Assembly (NCBI GenBank): GCA_003255025.1
Contig: QANY01005671.1
Span: forward strand, 1 to 64,000
Direction: 5' to 3'
DNA: 64,000 nucleotides
DNA from: Datisca glomerata
Taxonomy: Eukaryota > Streptophyta > Magnoliopsida > Cucurbitales > Datiscaceae
The translations under genes were made by a program, and so were the position numbers. Under the pieces are notes generated by a model. That model did not search any database. It had not been told where the DNA came from and saw nothing but the letters and a program-made list of their open reading frames with translations. Of this stretch, positions 58,301 through 64,000 are shown in pieces (position 1 is the stretch's first letter; the number at the start of each line of letters is the position of its first letter).

Positions 58301-58899
58301 CACATCCCAAGCTTTTTTTTAAGAAACCAACAATAAAACCATAAGGACAAGGGGCTTTAGAGTTGCTACAAGAGAAAATCGCCTTTTTAATCTCGCAATC
58401 TATTATAGTTCTTGTAACGATGGAGACTCACACATGAGTGAGTTTTTTAGGATATATCACCTGTAGGATGTTCCAATCAATAGGTTATTCCCTATTCTCA
58501 GTGCCAAGTAGGGTAGAGTAATGTTGGGTAATGTGGTTCTTGATGTCCTCCCTACTATTCAAAGTAATGCCTTGGTTAACCAACTTATGAAAGAAAGATG
58601 TGTTGTTGTCACCAAGGCAGATCCATTGGGCTCTGGCTTTTTATCTCAAGAAGCTTTCCTCAGCATGTATCAAAGAAATAAAGCTTTGGAAAGCAACGTG
58701 CTCCATAGACTACAAGGTCTGATCCTGATGTATATTGAAAAGCTCATTTTGGGTAGCTTTTAGCTTCTCTCTAGCCTCTGAGGATCTAGCTGAGATATCA
58801 GAGTAGTGGGATTTGTTCAGATCTTTAAAGGCAGATTTGGTGGCCTTGACCTTTCTAAAGAGGCATTGCATGGGATTGCCATTACCACTATTATTTCAT

Positions 58900-59455
58900 G
58901 CTTGAGAAACACAAGGTAAAAACTCATGTTTATCTGCCTAGAAATCATAGAACTTGGAACTAACAAGAGCTCTCAAGATGGCACTTTAATGTGTAAAAAG
59001 TAGGGTAGTGATAAAAAATACCAAAGACACAAAAAATAACATTTGAGTTTTGGAACAAGGAAAGCCAGTGCTCATTCACAAGCACCCTGTTAATTTTGTT
59101 CATAATGGTGTTGTTACCAACCCTGTTGTTAGTCCAAGTGAACTTAAACCCACCAAAATATAAGTCTTCAACTTCAATATGGTTTAAACAAGCATTTAAA
59201 TCACTAGATCCCTCATCCCACACTTTAGACCTTCCAATGTGCTTAAAAAGGATGTTTAACCACATTAAAGTCACCAAGCAAAACCCATTGAATAATGTTA
59301 CTAGCCTGACTGGAGATATGCCCCAAAAAATCCTTCCTAAAATGGTGTTATTAGTTGTGTTACTAGTTTGATTACTAGTAATAAACTTTCTAACCTCAGA
59401 CTGCTTAAGAGGATTATTAAGTCCTCTAATATTCTAGTTTTCTAGATTGATCATT
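58900..59455 (-). pseudogene. LINE endonuclease domain (pseudogene)
   Basis: After RGLNNPLKQSEVRKFI, the 59277-58960 frame reads SSDLNACLNHIEVEDLYFGG, FKFTWTNNRVGNNTIMNKIN and RVLVNEHWLSLFQ. This is the C-terminal half of the apurinic-type endonuclease that nicks target DNA. The central part is partly missing. Confidence 0.85.
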
Positions 59456-59460
59456 AAGAT

Positions 59461-61017
59461 CTACCACGAGTGGATCTAACCCTGGAGCTTCTCTTACAAT
59501 CAAGCTTCACTATAAGAAATATGGCATTCTACATGGTTTAAATACATGGATTTCAGTCTCCTCTTGTTAAAAACTAAAAGCAACAAGAGTTTTGAAGAAT
59601 CAAGTAAAACCAATTCTTGTTAAAAGTGAAAAAAAATGGGAGGGAAAATTAAGCAAAAGCGGTACTTAATTGTAGGAAGAACTTAAAAAAAATGGAGACA
59701 AGGGACTTAAGTTGTTTCCTTCTTGAGCTCTCACAAAAGCTCAAATCTTTGATTTTCAGAGAGAAGCTCAAATCTTTGCTTCTCACTTTCTTGATTCCTC
59801 TCAAAATTTCAGATCCTCATATATTCAGCTTCGATCCTTCTCTGTCTCTCAATTCTTCTCTAGATCCTCTCTTTCACAGCTTCTCCCTCTCAGACCACCT
59901 AGAGCTAAGCCATTGACGAAGAAGAGAGAGCAGCGCTCACTCTCTCATTCATATATTGTTTGTTAGGTTCCTTACAGCCTTTCTTCTTTTGAAGGTGAGT
60001 GAATTTCTCTGTTGTTATCTTCTGTTGGCTTTCACTATTTTCTGATTGGTTAAGGTGCATCAGGGAGAAAGCTTGGTAATGGAATAGGCAAAATCAAGCG
60101 TAATCCATCGAATACAGGTCGTGAGCTCTTATGCTCGACCTAGGGTTTTATTTAGATGGGGTTTTCTATGTCATTCTTGATTCTAAACTTAGTTAATTTT
60201 GACATGGGAGTTTCAAGCGGACATTTCTTGTGGATCTGGTTCTTCAAAGCTTTCTTCGTGGGTTTGATGTTTTGTGAAGGTGGGTTTTGATGCACGCCCA
60301 TGTGAGGCCAAATTTTTCCCACTTTGAATCTGTAGCCGTTAATTATTTTGCACAATTTTGGGTCTATCGCATCCTGATCTACCTATTTTTTCAGATTTTT
60401 TTCTTCGAGGACGAGCTAGGAGTTTTGAGCTTCTGATTACGTTGTTTGAAATTCGATCGTTGCCCTGGGTTTTAGGTTTCGTCCAATTTCAACTTTTGAC
60501 TTTTGAATGCAGAAAATAAGGATTTTACATAAGAGCTGAAAGAAGGCATAAATATAGCTTCCTTTTTCTATTCTTGAGTTAAATTTTTGAAATTTATCTA
60601 CCATATTTGTTTATTCATAGTAAAATTCTGATTTTTGTTTGTTGTGGACAATATTATTGTCATAAGAGACATTCAGGTGAGATGCTCTACAAGATTCAAG
60701 AATCTTAATTACAAGGTATCTCAATATTTATTATCCCTTACATGAATTATCATTTACACAAAATCTAAAATACTTCACTAAATTTATATATAAGCAGTAG
60801 TAGCTCTGGGATTAGAACGCACCAGAAAAATGCTTCCATGTTAGATTTATATATTTTATGGGATTTTAGTAGCAGAAATTTAAGGGCTTCTTATTCATTT
60901 CTGGGAATTATTTGTTCAAGTAAAAATTTAAGACTCATAATTGTTTCTTGCATCCGTAATTAGTTATTTACAGTATACGTATTGTGCTTTCTTTAGATAA
61001 CTTACAGAAGTAAGGTT
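59461..61017. other. Region upstream of PTH2, with a possible non-coding first exon
   Basis: 59690-59995 is pyrimidine-rich and looks like a 5' UTR. It ends TTCTTCTTTTGAAG before GTGAGTGA at about 59995, a strong splice donor, and includes a 74-codon upstream frame (59692-59913) of low complexity. If it belongs to the PTH2 pseudogene downstream, the first intron is about 1.6 kb and contains a LINE scrap. 60000-61017 shows nothing else recognisable. Confidence 0.4.
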
Positions 61018-61480
61018 TACACTTTCCTAATAGATGTATCTTCTGCAAAGAGGCTGAAGAGTTCAACATTCATATCTTTCTTCACTGCCCTTTCTCTTCG
61101 GGGATATGGGGGAAACTTTTGGATAGTTTACTTATTAAGTGGGTAGTGCCTTGCTCTATTAACAATTTGGTTTTTTGTTGGAAGTCTCTAAACACTGGTG
61201 TTTTGGATAAGGTTTTTAGGGAGGTTGTCCCTCTTGTGCTTTCTTTAGTATATGGCGTGAGAGAAATCTCAGAATTTTTTAAGGGGTAGAAAATCCAAGT
61301 TAAAGGTTTTTTTTCGTTACTGGCATACTGTGAGAGTGTTGTTTGAGAACAACTAGGTGAATGGCATGTGTAATCTCTCTTTAAATATAAATACATAGGT
61401 TGTATTTTACACTGTCTTAGGGTTTCTTTGATAATACATATTGGAGTAAGACTCACAGTCATGTTTTTTATGTTAGTTCC
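61018..61480 (+). pseudogene. LINE C-terminal fragment (plus strand)
   Basis: Reads CIFCKEAEEFNIHIFLHC and PFSSGIWGKLLDSLLIKW, the zinc-binding region of a plant LINE, then after a frame change IWRERNLRIF. The 3' untranslated part continues to about 61460 (ATAATACATATTGGAGTAAG). It is a different and more diverged family from the LINE at 56-59 kb, in opposite orientation. Confidence 0.82.
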
Positions 61481-61593
61481 TTGAATTTGTCAGCAGAGCT
61501 TTCATGAATTTCCCTCATATGGTTTTAGAAGCATTCTGGTTATTATTTCTCTTTGTTGTTTTATACTAATGTTGCTATCTTGAACGTTACTAG

Positions 61594-62545
61594 AAGCAGC
61601 ATCAGAGGCAAGAAAGGGAATGGTTAGCCTCGAGTTTTAGGCTAGAAAATTTCATTCCAGTCCTCATCATTGGTTTCATTTTTGGGTTATTTTTGGATTT
61701 TTCAAAGCCTAGCAGAAGTCGTAATAAAAGAAGCAATTCATTGCTAGAAAAGAATCAAGACCAATCTTTGGTCTTAGATAATGGTGATCAGAAGCTTAAA
61801 ATGGTTAGTTTTAATTGTAGTTTTTTCCTTTCTTTGATCCTCCTATTTTATTATTCCTTACCTTCCATTAGTAATCATGCTTCCACTTGTCCGAAATTTA
61901 CTGATGTCAAACATTGTGCTCTACAATACTTAGGTTTTGATAGTTAGGTAGGAGCTGAAGATGGGAACTGGAAAAATAGCATCTCAATGTGCTTGCACGA
62001 TATCAAAACCTCTATACGTGTTTCTTATGCCTTATTTTATCTTCATTTCTATTATAAAATGCTCATGTCCAGTGTTTTCCATATCCCCTCTTTAATGCGT
62101 AAAATTTTTATTTCTTCTCTTTGTTATGTTGCTAATCTTTTGAACCTTGCAGATGCTGCCACTGGAATGTATGCATAACTGGTGCAAAGGTATGAATTTG
62201 CTACTTCTGTGTTTTTTCTCTCTGATTTCAACGTAATTATTTTAAGTCATCTATCATTCTGATCCATGCATATAAAAGTGCATCCCTAATAAATGTTTCA
62301 GCCATCAACACCTTTTGGGACAGTGGGAGCAATGTGGGCAAGCCAAGATAGTTGTGACATGCAAAAATCAACAAGAAATGTAAGCAAGTGATTTCATTTT
62401 TGAAATTGTAGTTCCACCTAAACAGTAAAACTTCATCTTAAAAAACCTGAAGCTTTTAACAAAATGCACCATGAATGAGCTACAGGAAGCAGCTCAAACC
62501 ATTGGCCTTCAAATTTTTGTTGTTGTTGATGTTGGACGAACACAG
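61594..62545 (+). pseudogene. PTH2: Peptidyl-tRNA hydrolase 2 (PTH2) pseudogene
   Basis: Five exon-like blocks follow plant PTH2. Block 1 (61594-61803, 70 open codons) has REWLASSFRLENFIPVLIIG, a hydrophobic membrane segment FIPVLIIGFIFGLFLDF, and ends LKM before GTTAGT. Block 2 (61934-61994) reads VLIVR-stop-ELKMGTGKIASQCA. Block 3 (62153-62189) reads AATGMYA-stop-LVQ with a GTATG donor. Block 4 (62302-62379) reads HQHLLGQWEQCGQAKIVVTC, KNQQE, donor GTAAGC. Block 5 (62471-62545) reads NELQEAAQTIGL, FVVVDVGRTQ. The last ~25 residues of the family are not found. The TAG and TAA each replace a conserved Gln and Glu. Splice sites and phases between blocks 3 and 4 still fit, so this decayed from an intron-containing gene, not from a retrocopy. 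Intact PTH2 frees tRNA from prematurely released peptidyl-tRNA. Confidence 0.9.
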
Positions 62546-63054
62546 GCATGGGCTGTATTGTATATCAGAACAAATAAAAAATGCCTTGAACTTAACTAAG
62601 TTATTGTAAATAATAAGCACAGTAATCACTTGACCTTACGGTATTCGTCTCTTGGGTAATAGATCCTTAAGTAGGTTTCTGATATAGATTTTTGAATAAG
62701 TAAATTCTTTGTAGAAGTATCTTTCTTTATTACAGGTTCATCATCTGAAATTATTAAGTGTTAGTTTGATATCAAAGTTATTAGATATATTTTCTATCTT
62801 TATACTGTTTTGTATATTTGAACTCATTGAATTAATGATAATATATTATATGACGTCTTTTGCTTTGTGGATTGAAGGAGATATTTGAATTAAGTTAATT
62901 TTTTGACATCAATTTGCATGTTTCTCATCATTATTTCTTACATTACAGATATGAATTTGGTCTCCAATTAGCATACTTTTACATCTATGACTGCACAAAT
63001 TTCTTTGGCTCGGTAAAATAGGTGTAATTATGTTATGAAATTTTGTGCATAATT

Positions 63055-63200
63055 TCTTTCTATGGAGATATTTTTTTGTTGAAGTATGCTGTTTTGGAGA
63101 TATTTTTCTGCTGACGTATGTTATGGAGATATTTTCTAATGAAGTATGCTATTATGAAATTATGTTCTTAAATTCTGTGGAGATATTTTTCTGTTGATGT
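63055..63200. repeat. ~30 bp minisatellite (TATGGAGATATTTTTCTG)
   Basis: Four units of TRTGGAGATATTTTTYTG followed by TTGAAGTATGCT-like sequence occur at about 63060, 63093, 63123 and 63176, the last separated by extra sequence. Confidence 0.8.
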
Positions 63201-63928
63201 GCTTGGAAATGATGATTCTGAAGATATAAGGGAGTTTGAGGATAAATTTTCAGTAATTTGTTTTGGTTTCCCTCCATTGTTTTTTGGAGGTTCTATGGCT
63301 TTAAAGTCTAATTTCTCAAATAAAGTGGTATGTACAATAGGCCAAAAGAGTGTTTATTATGTTACTCTATTTTACTCTACTTTTTAAAGTATGATATGTA
63401 GATGTTTGCTTGTTTGCAGGTATCTAAAACTCTCCAGAATTGTTGTTTTGAAGCAGCGGAACAACTACCGTATCAGCCCTTGATGTCTGACTTTCTTTTG
63501 GCCTATTTTACTTCATCAAGTTATATGGTTTTATGAAAATCTTTTTATATTTTTCATTTATTGGAACAAGTTTGCTTGTATATTTTAAGGATAAGTTAAT
63601 TAGTTTTCAAGTTAGATTTATTTATAAGTTGATCAAATGAATGATGCAAAACTTTGTTGAAATTATTAAATGTTAATATTGTCAATTATTATATTGGTGC
63701 CCTTTATGTTACTTAACATTATCCTTTTGAAAGTGTTTAATATGAATACTTGACTATAACAATGAACATTATGGTATTTCACTTTATAGGATACAAAATA
63801 CCGCTGAATGTTATCACAAGTATTAAAAATACATGTTGAATACATTCAACAGGGCCCCGATAACCTTATTAAACAACGTTCTATAGGAGTAAAAAAAATC
63901 CTGTAAAAAGTGAGATACTACAGGGGTC

Positions 63929-63965
63929 TTCACATGAGGCGTTCCGCCTCGTAAAAAATACTGAC
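63929..63965. other. Hairpin resembling a Helitron 3' end
   Basis: GAGGCG-TTC-CGCCTC (about 63938-63952) is a perfect 6 bp stem. It is followed after about 10 AT-rich bases by CTGA, which fits CTRR. No Helitron protein or 5' end was recognised, so this is only suggestive. Confidence 0.3.
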
Positions 63966-64000
63966 TTTAAATATGAGGGGCTGTCACGGGGATATCTGCC

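Larger units (their letters stand above)
56028..59460 (-). mobile_element. LINE (non-LTR retrotransposon), ORF2 remnant (minus strand)
   Basis: Reading the minus strand from 59455: an endonuclease start (NIRGLNNPLKQSEVRKF), its C-terminal part, reverse transcriptase, and a zinc-binding region, ending in a 3' tail with TTTGTAAAAAAATAATTTG (about 56045-56027). ORF1 and any 5' UTR were not recognised, so the copy is probably 5' truncated near the ORF2 start. Stops are scattered through all domains. Confidence 0.9.
62546..64000. other. Right flank, unassigned
   Basis: A 62-codon frame at 63199-63384 and an exon-like piece after the TTGCAG acceptor at 63419 (SKTLQNCCFEAAEQLPYQPL) match no family I know. 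A hairpin with Helitron-like features lies near 63935. Confidence 0.35.

Noticed and set aside
58521..58763. Plus-strand 80-codon frame
   Set aside because: It is the antisense of the LINE endonuclease-polymerase linker on the minus strand.
59692..59916. 74-codon open frame as a small protein gene
   Set aside because: Leu/Ser-rich from a pyrimidine-rich tract that looks like a 5' UTR ending at a splice donor.

Overview
The window is plant nuclear DNA, almost certainly from a eudicot. It is AT-rich and intron-bearing, with long gene-poor stretches. It holds remains of a TPS-a type (sesquiterpene-like) terpene synthase cluster and of a plant peptidyl-tRNA hydrolase 2 gene, buried in old plant transposons. 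Nothing in it is bacterial, and I cannot name a species. I found no coding gene that looks intact; every recognised coding region carries stops, frameshifts or missing exons.

Layout. 1.5-8.05 kb: an En/Spm-like CACTA DNA transposon whose right terminus is at 8045. 8.05-14.4 kb: remains of two Ty3/gypsy elements on the minus strand, the second with a dimeric tRNA-derived SINE in its LTR. 14.48-15.10 kb: a tandem array of palindromic units. 15.1-16.4 kb: a minus-strand terpene synthase pseudogene. 16.8-19 kb: an LTR fragment, a second CACTA-type terminus with dyad repeats, and a copia gag relic. 19.8-25.0 kb: a copia element split by a gypsy-type LTR and a GC-rich block. 25.12-25.36 kb: a MITE. 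27.9-31.0 kb: an internally deleted copia element. 31.1-35.3 kb: gypsy LTRs and gag. 35.4-40.2 kb: plus-strand terpene synthase pieces, one split by a hAT-like insertion and one keeping TATA box, start region and exons 2-6. 40.2-41.25 kb: gypsy leader and gag. 41.25-49.31 kb: a large copia element with a duplicated reverse transcriptase. 49.3-49.7 kb: another terpene synthase exon 2. 49.7-54.2 kb: copia gag and LTR, an RNase H domain, a hAT transposase and a TRIM-like fragment. 56.0-59.5 kb: a LINE on the minus strand. 59.7-62.6 kb: a PTH2 pseudogene with a LINE scrap in or near its first intron. The last 1.4 kb is unassigned.

How it fits together. Terpene synthase copies spread by local duplication, because four plus-strand pieces share the same intron 1/exon 2 junction. 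They then decayed under successive insertions. The most informative structures are the plus-strand synthase copy that lacks the intron between exons 4 and 5, the copia element whose reverse transcriptase region is duplicated in tandem with a shared stop codon, and the junction that places a gypsy gag on one side of that copia element and a synthase intron on the other.

I found no evidence of a new defence, CRISPR-like or other undescribed system. The novelty here is structural and evolutionary. All homology calls come from reading translations by eye, with no database search.
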